Shown here: piece after piece, positions 37,539 to 46,364 of the stretch | How the letters are laid out: every line of letters begins with the position of its first letter | How positions within the stretch are numbered: position 1 is the stretch's first letter | Assembly (NCBI RefSeq): GCF_020005165.1 | Contig: NZ_JAHCLT010000002.1 | Coordinates: forward strand, 1 to 64,000 | Direction of reading: 5' to 3' | Source of the DNA: Kangiella taiwanensis | Lineage (GTDB): Bacteria > Pseudomonadota > Gammaproteobacteria > Enterobacterales > Kangiellaceae | Length of the DNA: 64,000 nucleotides | The notes under the pieces: generated by a model | What the model saw: the letters and a program-made list of their open reading frames with translations, nothing else | Database searches by the model: none | Told to the model about the DNA's origin: nothing | Position numbers and translations under genes: made by a program

Positions 37539-38687
37539 ATGATTCTGACAGAAGAACAAACAATGATTCAGGACATGGCTCGCGGCTATGTTCAAGAACG
37601 TATTGCCCCTTTCTCTGAAGAGTGGGACAAGAACAAAACCTTTCCTGCCGAGGCATTGAAAGGCCTAGGTGAGCTAGGTTTCTATGGCATGCTGGTGCCT
37701 GAGCAATGGGGTGGCAGCGAAATTGGTTACACCGCCGCAGCTTTGGTCTTAGAAGAAATTGCAGCTGGCGATGGCGCTTGTTCCACGGTGATCTCGGTCA
37801 CTAACTCGGTTGGTTGTATGCCGATCTTAAACTTTGGTACCGATGAACAGAAAGAAAAGTTTTTAAAGCCAATGGCTTCTGGTGAAGCACTGGGTGCTTT
37901 CTGTTTAACTGAACCGCATGCTGGTTCTGATGCTGCGGACCTTAAAACGAAAGCGTCTTTTCACAAGAGTCCTGACGGTGATCACTACATCCTCAATGGC
38001 GTTAAGCAATTTATTACCTCCGGAAAAAATGGTGATATTGCTATCGTATTTGCCGTCACCGATCCTGATGCCGGTAAGAAAGGTATTAGTGCTTTTATCG
38101 TGCCAACGGATACGCCAGGATACATTGTCGCCAATATTGAAGACAAGATGGGGCAAAATGCTTCTGATACGGCTCAAATCGTGTTTGAAGACTGCAAAGT
38201 TCCAGCTGAGAACTTGTTAGGCAAAGAAGGTGAAGGTTATAAAATCGCGCTTTCAGGCCTTGAAGGTGGTCGTATTGGTATCGCTGCTCAAGCTGTCGGA
38301 ATGGCACGAGCGGCTTATGAGTACGCTTTAGAGTACTCAAAAGACCGTACTTCTTTTGGTAAGCCGATCTTCAAACATCAAGCAGTACAATTTAAGCTAG
38401 CTGAAATGGCGACTCAGGTTGATGCCGCGCGTAACATGGTGCTTAACGCAGCGCAGCTTCGAGACGCAGGTAAACCCTGTTTGAAAGAAGCTTGCATGGC
38501 GAAACTGTTCGCTTCTGAAGCAGCGGAGAAAGTGTGCTCTGACGCGATTCAAGTTTTAGGTGGTTATGGTTACCTTAAAGACTACCCTGTTGAGCGTATT
38601 TATCGTGACGTTCGCATTGCACAAATTTATGAAGGCACCAGTGAAGTTCAAAAAATGGTTATTGCTAGAGCAATAGGCCAGGATTAA
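37539..38687 (+). CDS. Acyl-CoA dehydrogenase, short/branched-chain type
   Basis: A second ETF-linked acyl-CoA dehydrogenase. It carries F-C-L-T-E-P-x-A-G-S-D (about 123-133) and G-G-Y-G-Y-x-x-D-Y-P-V-E-R. The catalytic base is Glu365 in I-Y-E-G-T-S-E, the position used by short-chain and 2-methylbutyryl-CoA dehydrogenases, unlike the adjacent isovaleryl enzyme. Length 382 fits. It could handle butyryl-, isobutyryl- or 2-methylbutyryl-CoA; the exact substrate cannot be read from sequence by eye. The ribosome-binding site is weak. Confidence 0.88.
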   Translation: MILTEEQTMIQDMARGYVQERIAPFSEEWDKNKTFPAEALKGLGELGFYGMLVPEQWGGSEIGYTAAALVLEEIAAGDGACSTVISVTNSVGCMPILNFGTDEQKEKFLKPMASGEALGAFCLTEPHAGSDAADLKTKASFHKSPDGDHYILNGVKQFITSGKNGDIAIVFAVTDPDAGKKGISAFIVPTDTPGYIVANIEDKMGQNASDTAQIVFEDCKVPAENLLGKEGEGYKIALSGLEGGRIGIAAQAVGMARAAYEYALEYSKDRTSFGKPIFKHQAVQFKLAEMATQVDAARNMVLNAAQLRDAGKPCLKEACMAKLFASEAAEKVCSDAIQVLGGYGYLKDYPVERIYRDVRIAQIYEGTSEVQKMVIARAIGQD

Positions 38688-38699
38688 GAGCTATTAAGA

Positions 38700-38765
38700 C
38701 ATTCCCGCGAAGGCGGGAATCTTTATAAAATTAGCGCAAGAGAGATTCCCGCCTTCGCGGGAATG
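38700..38765. repeat. Long REP-like inverted repeat, copy 2 (before liuB)
   Basis: Perfect 23-nt arms (38700-38722 and 38743-38765), same module as at 35915-35991 with an unrelated spacer. It lies between the dehydrogenase stop and liuB. Confidence 0.9.
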
Positions 38766-38802
38766 ACTGAGATATTTGTAAGATTTTAGACAGGAAAATT
38801 AT

Positions 38803-40413
38803 ATGCCAGTAATTAAATCTTCGATTAATTCGCGTAGCGCGTCATTTATCGAAAACTCTGAAGCCATGAGCGCTTTAGTCGATGACCTACGCGATAAGAT
38901 GGAGTACATCACCCAAGGTGGTGGCCCAAAGTACCAAGAAAAACATTTATCACGTGGAAAATTACTTCCTCGTGATCGCGTTCGTAAGCTACTGGACGTT
39001 GGCTCGCCATTTTTAGAGATCTCACAAATGGCGGCGTGGGACATGTACGACAACAAGGTTCCAGCAGCTGGCTTAATCGCGGGTATTGGCCGTGTCTCTG
39101 GCGTTGAGTGCATGATTGTTGCTAACGATGCAACGGTAAAAGGCGGAACTTATTTCCCAGAAACGATTAAAAAGCACTTACGTGCTCAGGAAATCGCTGA
39201 AGAGAACAACTTACCTTGTATCTACTTAGTAGACTCAGGTGGCGCAAACCTGCCACAGCAAGACGAAGTATTCCCAGACAAAGATCACTTTGGTCGTATT
39301 TTCTATAACCAAGCCAACATGTCTGCGAAAGGCATTCCACAAATTGCCGTGGTAATGGGTTCTTGTACGGCTGGCGGCGCATACGTCCCAGCAATGGCTG
39401 ATGAGTCAATCATCGTTAAAGAACAAGGTACGATTTTCTTGGGTGGCCCTCCTCTGGTTAAAGCAGCGACTGGCGAAGTGGTATCGAGCGAAGATTTAGG
39501 TGGCGCAGACGTTCACTGTAAAAATTCAGGCGTTACTGACCACTATGCTTTAAATGATGAGCATGCATTAAAATTAGCACGCCAAGTGGTGTCTAACTTA
39601 AATCGCAAGAAAGAACCTTTCGTCACGGTTAAAAAACCAGTCGAACCTTTGTACCCAACAGAAGAACTGTATGGCGTGATCAATAAAGATCCTCGTAAAC
39701 CTTTCGATATTCGTGAAATTATTGCACGCGTTGTTGACGGTTCAGAACTAGATGAATTTAAGGCCATGTACGGCACAACGCTAATTTGTGGTTTTGCACG
39801 CATCCATGGCTACCCTGTAGGCATCGTCGCCAACAATGGTATTTTATTCTCAGAGTCAGCGCAAAAAGGCGCTCACTTTATCGAGCTATGCTCACAACGT
39901 GGCATTCCTTTGGTTTTCTTGCAAAACATCACAGGCTTCATGGTCGGCCGTAAGTACGAAAACGAAGGTATCGCTAAGCATGGTGCGAAAATGGTGACTG
40001 CTGTTGCTTGTGCCAAAGTCCCTAAGTTTACCGTGATTGTTGGCGGTAGTTTTGGTGCGGGTAACTATGGTATGTGCGGTCGCGCATACAGCCCTAAATT
40101 CTTATGGATGTGGCCTAACTCGCGTATTTCTGTGATGGGTGGCGAACAAGCGGCTAACGTACTGGCACAAATTAAACGCGACAACTTCGAACGTCGTGGC
40201 GAAGAAATGTGGTCAGACGAAGAAGAAAAAGCTTTCAAGAAGCCGATTGAAGATCAGTATGAAAAACAAGGTCACCCTTACTATTCAAGCGCACGCTTGT
40301 GGGACGATGGTATTATCGATCCAGCAGACACGCGCATGGTACTGGGCTTGGGTCTTTCCGTTGCAATGAACAAAGAAGCCGAAGAAACTAAGTTCGGCGT
40401 CTTCAGAATGTAA
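38803..40413 (+). CDS. liuB: Methylcrotonyl-CoA carboxylase, beta (carboxyltransferase) subunit
   Basis: This subunit moves CO2 from biotin to 3-methylcrotonyl-CoA, giving 3-methylglutaconyl-CoA, in complex with LiuD. The two crotonase-like carboxyltransferase halves are present, with the CoA-binding blocks [13 protein letters not shown] (about 187-199) and [14 protein letters not shown] (about 412-425). Length 536 matches acetyl/propionyl-type beta chains. It lies 15 nt before liuC. Confidence 0.96.
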   Translation: MPVIKSSINSRSASFIENSEAMSALVDDLRDKMEYITQGGGPKYQEKHLSRGKLLPRDRVRKLLDVGSPFLEISQMAAWDMYDNKVPAAGLIAGIGRVSGVECMIVANDATVKGGTYFPETIKKHLRAQEIAEENNLPCIYLVDSGGANLPQQDEVFPDKDHFGRIFYNQANMSAKGIPQIAVVMGSCTAGGAYVPAMADESIIVKEQGTIFLGGPPLVKAATGEVVSSEDLGGADVHCKNSGVTDHYALNDEHALKLARQVVSNLNRKKEPFVTVKKPVEPLYPTEELYGVINKDPRKPFDIREIIARVVDGSELDEFKAMYGTTLICGFARIHGYPVGIVANNGILFSESAQKGAHFIELCSQRGIPLVFLQNITGFMVGRKYENEGIAKHGAKMVTAVACAKVPKFTVIVGGSFGAGNYGMCGRAYSPKFLWMWPNSRISVMGGEQAANVLAQIKRDNFERRGEEMWSDEEEKAFKKPIEDQYEKQGHPYYSSARLWDDGIIDPADTRMVLGLGLSVAMNKEAEETKFGVFRM

Positions 40414-40428
40414 GGTGAATCATTAGTT

Positions 40429-41268
40429 ATGACTGAAGCACTTAACATTTCTATCGATACCAAAGAGCTCGGCTCCGAAGGTCGTGGCGTTGGCCGTATC
40501 ACCATGGCACGTGGTGAAATCCACAACGCTTTTGATGATCAATTAATTGCCGACTTAACACAAGCTTTCCGTCGTTTAGACGCTAACCCGAGCGTTGAAG
40601 TTGTCGTGCTGGAAGCTGAAGGAAAAAGTTTCTCCGCGGGCGCAGACTTAAATTGGATGCGCCGCATGGCAGATTACACCTGGGATGAGAACTACAAAGA
40701 TTCTCAGGGTTTAGCTGACCTCATGCATACAATTTACAACTTAAGCAAACCTACAGTTGCTGTGGTTCAAGGCGCAGCATTCGGTGGTGGCGTCGGTCTT
40801 GTCGCTTGCTGCGATATCGTTGTCGCATCTGAGCGCGCGAGCTTCTGTCTGTCTGAAGTTAAGCTAGGCTTAATTCCAGCTGTGATTAGCCCATACGTTG
40901 TTAAAGCTATCGGCGAGCGCCAAACCCAACGCTACTTCTTAACTGCAGAGCGCTTTAAAGCACCTCAGGCTAAAGAGTTTGGGTTAGTCCATGAAGTGGT
41001 CGCTGAAGAAGATCTTGTTGCAAAATCAAACGAAATGATCGCTGGGTTATTAGCGAATGGTCCGCAGGCTGTTCGTGCTGCAAAGAGCTTAATTAAAGCG
41101 GTTGCAGGAAAAGAAATTAATCAAGACGTCTTAGACGAAACAGCGAAACGTATCGCTGATATTCGAGCAAGTGAACAAGGCAAAGAAGGTCTAAACGCAT
41201 TTTTAGAAAAGCGCCCCGCTGACTGGTCAGTAGGTACTTCAAACACAAATGAACACAGCGACAGTTAA
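40429..41268 (+). CDS. liuC: Methylglutaconyl-CoA hydratase
   Basis: A crotonase-fold enzyme hydrating 3-methylglutaconyl-CoA to HMG-CoA. The oxyanion-hole blocks F-S-A-G-A-D-L-N-W-M (about 66-75) and G-A-A-F-G-G-G-V-G-L (about 111-120) and the acidic pair region S-E-V-K-L-G-L-I-P-A-V-I-S-P-Y (about 138-152) are present. The last ten or so residues (G-T-S-N-T-N-E-H-S-D-S) look like an unstructured tail. It ends 10 nt before the liuD start. Confidence 0.93.
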   Translation: MTEALNISIDTKELGSEGRGVGRITMARGEIHNAFDDQLIADLTQAFRRLDANPSVEVVVLEAEGKSFSAGADLNWMRRMADYTWDENYKDSQGLADLMHTIYNLSKPTVAVVQGAAFGGGVGLVACCDIVVASERASFCLSEVKLGLIPAVISPYVVKAIGERQTQRYFLTAERFKAPQAKEFGLVHEVVAEEDLVAKSNEMIAGLLANGPQAVRAAKSLIKAVAGKEINQDVLDETAKRIADIRASEQGKEGLNAFLEKRPADWSVGTSNTNEHSDS

Positions 41269-41278
41269 GGAAGCATCT

Positions 41279-43315
41279 ATGTTTACTAAAATATTAATTG
41301 CAAACCGTGGTGAAATCGCCTGTCGTGTGATTCAAACCGCACAAAAGCTAGGTATTCGCACCGTCGCGGTTTATTCCGAGGCAGACAAAAACGCTCGTCA
41401 CGTTGCTATGGCGGACGAAGCCATTTACTTAGGTCCTGCTCCTGCAAAAGATTCTTATTTAAAACCTGAGCTTATTATCAAAGCGGCTCAAGAAACTGGT
41501 GCACAAGCAGTACACCCTGGCTACGGTTTCTTATCAGAGAACGCCGGTTTTGCTAAAGCCTTAGCAGAAACAGACATTGAATTCATCGGCCCGCCAGAAG
41601 GCGCTATCGTGGCGATGGGCTCAAAGTCAGCGGCAAAAGAAATCATGGAAGAAGCAGGCGTGCCTTTAGTTAAAGGCTATCATGGCGAAAACCAAGACCC
41701 TGAGTTCTTGAAATCTCAAGCAGACGATATCGGCTACCCTGTTATCATCAAAGCCACAGCTGGTGGCGGTGGTAAAGGTATGCGTATCGTTTGGAAAGCT
41801 GAAGAATTTGAATCAAGCTTAGCATCTTGTAAACGTGAATCAGCGGCTTCATTTGGCGACGATAAGGTGTTGGTTGAAAAGTACATCACCAAGCCTCGCC
41901 ACGTTGAGATTCAAGTGTTTGCTGATAAACACGGCAATGCAGTTCATTTATTTGAACGGGACTGCTCAGTTCAGCGTCGTCACCAAAAAGTGATCGAAGA
42001 AGCCCCTGCTCCAGGCATGTCAGAAGAAAACCGTCAGAAGATGGGCGAAGTGGCTATCCGTGCGGCACAAGCCATTGGCTATGTCGGCGCTGGAACCGTT
42101 GAGTTCTTATATGACGAAGACGGTTCTTTCTACTTTATGGAGATGAATACTCGTCTTCAAGTTGAGCACCCAGTGACTGAAAAAATCACTGGGCAAGACT
42201 TGGTTGAGTGGCAATTAAAAGTGGCTTCAGGACAAGAGCTTCCAGCGAAACAGGAAGACCTGACGATTAACGGGCATTCTTTCGAAGTTCGTATTTATGC
42301 TGAAGACCCACGCCAAGACTTCTTACCAGCAACCGGTACTTTATTGCACTTAAGCACACCTGAAGAAAGTGAACACGTTCGAATTGATACGGGTGTTCTT
42401 CAAGGTGATACGGTTTCTGTGCATTATGATCCAATGATTGCGAAACTTATTGTTTGGGATCATGACCGTAACGCTGCCCTAGCCCGCTTACGTGGTGCTT
42501 TGGCTCAATATCAAGTAGTTGGTTTAACGACTAACGTTGAGTTTCTTTCTGCACTAGCGAACAACCAAGCATTCGAAGATTGTGATTTAGACACTAACTT
42601 CATCGAGCGTTATCGCGACGAGCTAATTTTGGAAGATGCTCCCGCCGATGAAGATGCTTTGGTAGCAGCAACAGTTTACCAATTGGTACAACGTCAACAG
42701 GCTGCTGAAGAAGCCGCAGCAAATAGCGCCGACCCTTATTCACCTTGGAACTCAGTTAGCGGCTGGCGATTAAATACCGATAACCATCATGCGTTTGAAT
42801 ACATTGATTATGTCGACAGCATTCCAAACGAAGTGTCGGTGACAACACACTATCGTGACGAAACGCACGATCATCAGTATCTGCTAGAGCTTCCGTCTAA
42901 GGAAGTCAAAATTCATGCTGCTGAGTTAAAGGGCAACGATCTGCGCCTTGATGCTTCTGGTAAACGATACAATGCTAAGGTTGTTGACGATGGTAAAAGC
43001 CTGCACATTTTCGTTAACGGTAATTCTTTTGGTGGAAGATACCAGATGCTTGAAAAAGTTGAGCGAGGTCTGGACGGTGACTCTGAAGATGCCGGCGGTA
43101 GCCTAACAGCACCAATGCCGGGCACGGTTATTGAAGTCAAAGTTTCTGAGGGTGACTCGGTCGAAGCTGGTCAGCCACTAATCATCCTAGAAGCGATGAA
43201 AATGGAACACACCATTAATGCGCCAACGGCAGGTACAGTCGCTGAAGTATTATACAATGCAGGTGACTTGGTCGACGACGGAGCTGAGTTGTTGATTCTT
43301 GATGCCGCTGAGTAA
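41279..43315 (+). CDS. liuD: Methylcrotonyl-CoA carboxylase, alpha (biotin) subunit
   Basis: The biotin carboxylase/carrier subunit. An N-terminal biotin-carboxylase domain (K-I-L-I-A-N-R-G-E-I-A-C-R-V at the start, ATP-grasp loop A-G-G-G-G-K-G-M, E-M-N-T-R-L-Q-V-E-H near 290-299) is followed by a linker domain and a BCCP domain. Biotin is attached at Lys641 in E-A-M-K-M-E-H-T. Length 678 is usual. I choose ATG 41279 (AAGGAAG 5 nt upstream) over the in-frame ATG 41249 inside liuC. Confidence 0.96.
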   Translation: MFTKILIANRGEIACRVIQTAQKLGIRTVAVYSEADKNARHVAMADEAIYLGPAPAKDSYLKPELIIKAAQETGAQAVHPGYGFLSENAGFAKALAETDIEFIGPPEGAIVAMGSKSAAKEIMEEAGVPLVKGYHGENQDPEFLKSQADDIGYPVIIKATAGGGGKGMRIVWKAEEFESSLASCKRESAASFGDDKVLVEKYITKPRHVEIQVFADKHGNAVHLFERDCSVQRRHQKVIEEAPAPGMSEENRQKMGEVAIRAAQAIGYVGAGTVEFLYDEDGSFYFMEMNTRLQVEHPVTEKITGQDLVEWQLKVASGQELPAKQEDLTINGHSFEVRIYAEDPRQDFLPATGTLLHLSTPEESEHVRIDTGVLQGDTVSVHYDPMIAKLIVWDHDRNAALARLRGALAQYQVVGLTTNVEFLSALANNQAFEDCDLDTNFIERYRDELILEDAPADEDALVAATVYQLVQRQQAAEEAAANSADPYSPWNSVSGWRLNTDNHHAFEYIDYVDSIPNEVSVTTHYRDETHDHQYLLELPSKEVKIHAAELKGNDLRLDASGKRYNAKVVDDGKSLHIFVNGNSFGGRYQMLEKVERGLDGDSEDAGGSLTAPMPGTVIEVKVSEGDSVEAGQPLIILEAMKMEHTINAPTAGTVAEVLYNAGDLVDDGAELLILDAAE

Positions 43316-43346
43316 TACTCGAGACAACTGATTTTAGGAAACGATT

Positions 43347-44288
43347 ATGGTTCTAGTTGACGATCATATTGAGCATTTACCGAAGGAGGTTCGCATCGTA
43401 GAGATGGGACCTCGCGATGGTTTGCAAAACGAAAAGCAACCTGTATCAACCGAAGTTAAAGTTGAGTTGATTAAGCGTTTAATCGCCGCTGGCGAGAATG
43501 ATATTGAAGCAACAGCTTTTGTTTCGCCAAAGTGGGTACCTCAAATGGCGGATCATCACGAGATGATGCAAGCGCTGAAACCTTTGAAAGAAGCTCATCC
43601 AGAGGTAACCTTCCCAGTGTTGACGCCGAACATCAAAGGTTTTGAAGGTGCTCTAGCCGGTAACGCTGAAGAAGTGGCTGTGTTCGCTGCCGCTTCTGAG
43701 GGCTTTTCGCAGAAGAATATTAACTGCTCAATCGCTGAATCCATCGAGCGCTTTAAGCCTGTGATGGAAGCTGCTAAAGAGAACGGTATTAAAGTTCGTG
43801 GCTATGTGTCATGCGTACTGGGCTGCCCTTTCGATGGCGAGATCGCACCTGAGCAAGTCGCCAAAGTTGCTAAGGACCTTTATGACTTAGGCTGCTACGA
43901 AATATCACTGGGTGACACCATTGGTGTCGGCACGCCAGCCAAAGCCAAGGCGATGATTGAAGCCGTATCAAAGGTTGTACCAGTAGAGAAATTAGCGTGC
44001 CATTTCCACGATACCTATGGACAAGCGCTGGCAAATCTATATGCTTGCTTAGAACTTGGTGTTAGCACCATCGACAGCTCTGTGGCAGGCCTTGGTGGTT
44101 GCCCCTATGCACCGGGCGCGACGGGTAACGTAGCGACTGAGGATGTGGTCTACATGCTGAATGGCTTAGGTATTAAAACAGGCATTGATTTAGATAAGCT
44201 AGTCGATGCTGGTGTTTATATCTCTGACGAGCTAGGAAGAAAACCGGTATCGCGTGTAGCGAATGCCGTTCTTGCAAAAAGAAAATAG
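43347..44288 (+). CDS. liuE: Hydroxymethylglutaryl-CoA lyase
   Basis: Cleaves HMG-CoA to acetoacetate and acetyl-CoA. The TIM-barrel signature [11 protein letters not shown] (near 18-28), the metal-binding H-x-H pair in C-H-F-H-D-T-Y-G and the C-terminal loop [14 protein letters not shown] with its catalytic cysteine are present. Length 313 is normal. It is followed after 67 nt by scoA. Confidence 0.96.
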   Translation: MVLVDDHIEHLPKEVRIVEMGPRDGLQNEKQPVSTEVKVELIKRLIAAGENDIEATAFVSPKWVPQMADHHEMMQALKPLKEAHPEVTFPVLTPNIKGFEGALAGNAEEVAVFAAASEGFSQKNINCSIAESIERFKPVMEAAKENGIKVRGYVSCVLGCPFDGEIAPEQVAKVAKDLYDLGCYEISLGDTIGVGTPAKAKAMIEAVSKVVPVEKLACHFHDTYGQALANLYACLELGVSTIDSSVAGLGGCPYAPGATGNVATEDVVYMLNGLGIKTGIDLDKLVDAGVYISDELGRKPVSRVANAVLAKRK

Positions 44289-44355
44289 CAAGAAATAGTA
44301 CAAAAGAACCGATATTGGTTACACAAATACTCTTAAAATATGACGAGGAATTAAA

Positions 44356-45057
44356 ATGTCAGGTTTTAATAAAGTCGTAAACAGTTACGAAGAAGCCTTA
44401 GAGGGCTTCAAAGACGACATGACCGTTATGATTGGCGGTTTTGGCCTTTGCGGGATTCCAGAAGGCTTGATCGAACAAGTTTATAAAATGGGCAATAAAG
44501 GCCTCACTGCAATTTCAAACAACGCGGGTGTTGACGGTTTTGGCTTAGGTAAGTGGTTAGAAAAGCGCCAAATCAGCACCATGATTGGTTCTTACGTTGG
44601 TGAAAACGAATTGTTCGAAAAGTTACTGCTTTCTGGCGAGATGGAAGTGATCTTAACGCCACAAGGTACTTTAGCTGAGAAAATTCGAGCTGGTGGCGCA
44701 GGCATCCCTGCTTTCTTCACCGCAACTGGTTTCGGTACGAAAGTTGCTGAAGGTAAAGAAACTCGAAATATCGATGGCCGTGACTATGTACTAGAGCCGT
44801 CGCTAACAGCAGATTTCGCGCTAGTTAAAGCGTGGAAAGCCGACACTATGGGTAACTTAATCTTCAACAAAACTGCCATGAACTTTAATCCGATGATGGC
44901 AACCGCAGGCAAAATCACTGTAGCGGAAGTTGAAGAAATTGTTGAGCCCGGCGAGTTAGATCCTAACTTTATTCACACACCAGGTATTTATGTTCAACGC
45001 GTGATTAAAGGCGATAGCTTTGAGAAACGCATCGAACAACGCACAGTTAAAGCATAA
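44356..45057 (+). CDS. scoA: 3-oxoacid CoA-transferase, alpha subunit
   Basis: Part of succinyl-CoA:3-ketoacid CoA-transferase, which activates acetoacetate to acetoacetyl-CoA for the thiolase. The glycine-rich block [12 protein letters not shown] (about 24-35) is the CoA-transferase family I alpha signature. Length 233 is typical. GAGGAATT precedes the ATG; scoB starts 11 nt after its stop. Confidence 0.95.
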   Translation: MSGFNKVVNSYEEALEGFKDDMTVMIGGFGLCGIPEGLIEQVYKMGNKGLTAISNNAGVDGFGLGKWLEKRQISTMIGSYVGENELFEKLLLSGEMEVILTPQGTLAEKIRAGGAGIPAFFTATGFGTKVAEGKETRNIDGRDYVLEPSLTADFALVKAWKADTMGNLIFNKTAMNFNPMMATAGKITVAEVEEIVEPGELDPNFIHTPGIYVQRVIKGDSFEKRIEQRTVKA

Positions 45058-45068
45058 GGAGCGCAATC

Positions 45069-45725
45069 ATGGCACTATCACGTGAACAAATCGCCATGCG
45101 AGTGGCGCAAGAACTTGAAGATGGTTTCTACGTAAACCTAGGTATTGGTATCCCTACCCTAGTCGCTAACTATGTTCCAAAAGGCGTATCAGTCATGATG
45201 CAGTCAGAGAACGGTTTACTCGGCATGGGCGAGTTCCCTACCGAAGAAACGATTGATCCGGACTTGATTAACGCAGGTAAGCAAACAGTAACAGCCGCAA
45301 CCGGCGCAGCATTTTTCTCATCTGCAGAAAGCTTCGCCATGATCCGTGGTGGCCATGTCGACCTAACCGTACTGGGTGCATTTGAAGTTGACCAAGAAGG
45401 CAACATCGCCTCGTGGATGATTCCTGGCAAGTTGGTCAAAGGCATGGGCGGCGCAATGGACTTAGTAGCGGGCGCAGAAAACATCATTGTCACCATGACA
45501 CACGCCAACAAACACGGCCAATCGAAAATCCTCAAGAAATGTACCCTACCGCTGACTGGCGCACAATGCATTAAGCACGTCATCACAGAGCTAGCCTTAA
45601 TGGAAATTAAAGATGGCGCCTTCCACCTCGTTGAACGCGCACCAGGCGTATCGGTAGAAGAAATTAAAGAAAAAACAGAAGCAGACTTAGTTATTCCAGA
45701 CCACGTTCCTGAAATGAACGTCTAA
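45069..45725 (+). CDS. scoB: 3-oxoacid CoA-transferase, beta subunit
   Basis: The beta subunit with the catalytic glutamate in Q-S-E-N-G-L-L-G-M-G (about 45-54), the residue that forms the glutamyl-CoA intermediate. G-I-G-I-P-T-L-V-A (about 23-31) and G-G-H-V-D are also family blocks. Length 218 is usual. It is the last gene of the liu cluster, ended by a strong terminator. Confidence 0.96.
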   Translation: MALSREQIAMRVAQELEDGFYVNLGIGIPTLVANYVPKGVSVMMQSENGLLGMGEFPTEETIDPDLINAGKQTVTAATGAAFFSSAESFAMIRGGHVDLTVLGAFEVDQEGNIASWMIPGKLVKGMGGAMDLVAGAENIIVTMTHANKHGQSKILKKCTLPLTGAQCIKHVITELALMEIKDGAFHLVERAPGVSVEEIKEKTEADLVIPDHVPEMNV

Positions 45726-45733
45726 GCTTCACT

Positions 45734-45763
45734 AAAAAAGCGCTCTAAACCGAGCGCTTTTTT
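45734..45763. terminator. Bidirectional terminator after scoB
   Basis: AAAAAAGCGCTC (45734-45745) pairs with GAGCGCTTTTTT (45752-45763). It ends the liu cluster and also faces the leftward frameshifted mini-gene. Confidence 0.93.
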
Positions 45764-45765
45764 AA

Positions 45766-45961
45766 TCAAAATTCTTTTCCTGTCTCTTTAGGGACTAGCA
45801 CTTCAACATCAATACTTATAATACTCCCCTCAGACTTACCAGTAAAAGCGTTGTTTGGTGTGATCAAACCTCTAATTTTACTACCATCTGTTAAAGTAAT
45901 GGTATAACTTGAAACATAATTAACCCTAACTTCAAAATTTTTTGCCCGCTTCTATCTTCAT
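45766..45961 (-). pseudogene. Frameshifted mini-gene (about 64 codons), hypothetical protein
   Basis: A strong AAGGAG ribosome-binding site 9 nt ahead of ATG 45961 opens a frame that stops after nine codons (M-K-I-E-A-G-K-K-F). The frame one base over continues from the same point to a TGA at 45766-45768. It has protein-like sequence, with beta-strand-like blocks such as Y-T-I-T-L-T-D-G-S-K-I-R-G and S-I-D-V-E-V-L-V-P. The shift falls in a run of six A; five would restore one 64-residue protein. It may be a true pseudogene, a read error, or a switchable homopolymer. I do not recognise the product. Confidence 0.6.
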
Positions 45962-46364
45962 TTGTTTTATCTCCTTAATTCACATGTCTTATCTGAACAC
46001 TCAGAGTTAGTGACGCTTGATAGTATCATACCTACCCATTAGATTAAGCTGAGTAGAAAAGCAATCATAGCAATTCAAAACAGGACGTTTTGAATAGTGA
46101 AATTCAGACCATGGATGGGATGTATTTCACGATGCGTTAAGTGATTGATTTACTACGAAGGGAGTTATCCGCAGGATAACCTTAATCTAGGGGTGTCTTT
46201 CTTTTGGTTCCTTTTCTTGGACAAGCAAGAAAAGGAACAATACTACGATCTCCTACTGCAACACTTATTTACATTTTACTACCCAACCCCACTGGAAATT
46301 GTCTTCCAACTCTTTATATTGTTTGGCTGCAATAATTCAAATGACAACATCAGGGGACTACTCC
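45962..46364. repeat. Repeat-filled gap upstream of the S46 peptidase gene
   Basis: Between the mini-gene and the peptidase lie three inverted repeats: TTCAAAA/TTTTGAA (46074-46094), GTTATCC/GGATAAC (46164-46180) and the 13-bp perfect stem GTTCCTTTTCTTG/CAAGAAAAGGAAC (46207-46238). The last, with its preceding TGTCTTTCTTTTG, resembles a dispersed intergenic repeat common in marine and soil proteobacteria. An open frame through it (46145-46432) is repeat-derived. No gene is supported here. Confidence 0.6.

Noticed and set aside
44306-44321. AACCGATATTGGTT palindrome between liuE and scoA as a second LiuR site
   Set aside because: It shares no arms with the TTTACG/CGTAAA palindrome and no -10/-35 pair is evident around it.
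45170-45586. 138-aa leftward ORF opposite scoB
   Set aside because: Antisense shadow of scoB with no recognisable features.
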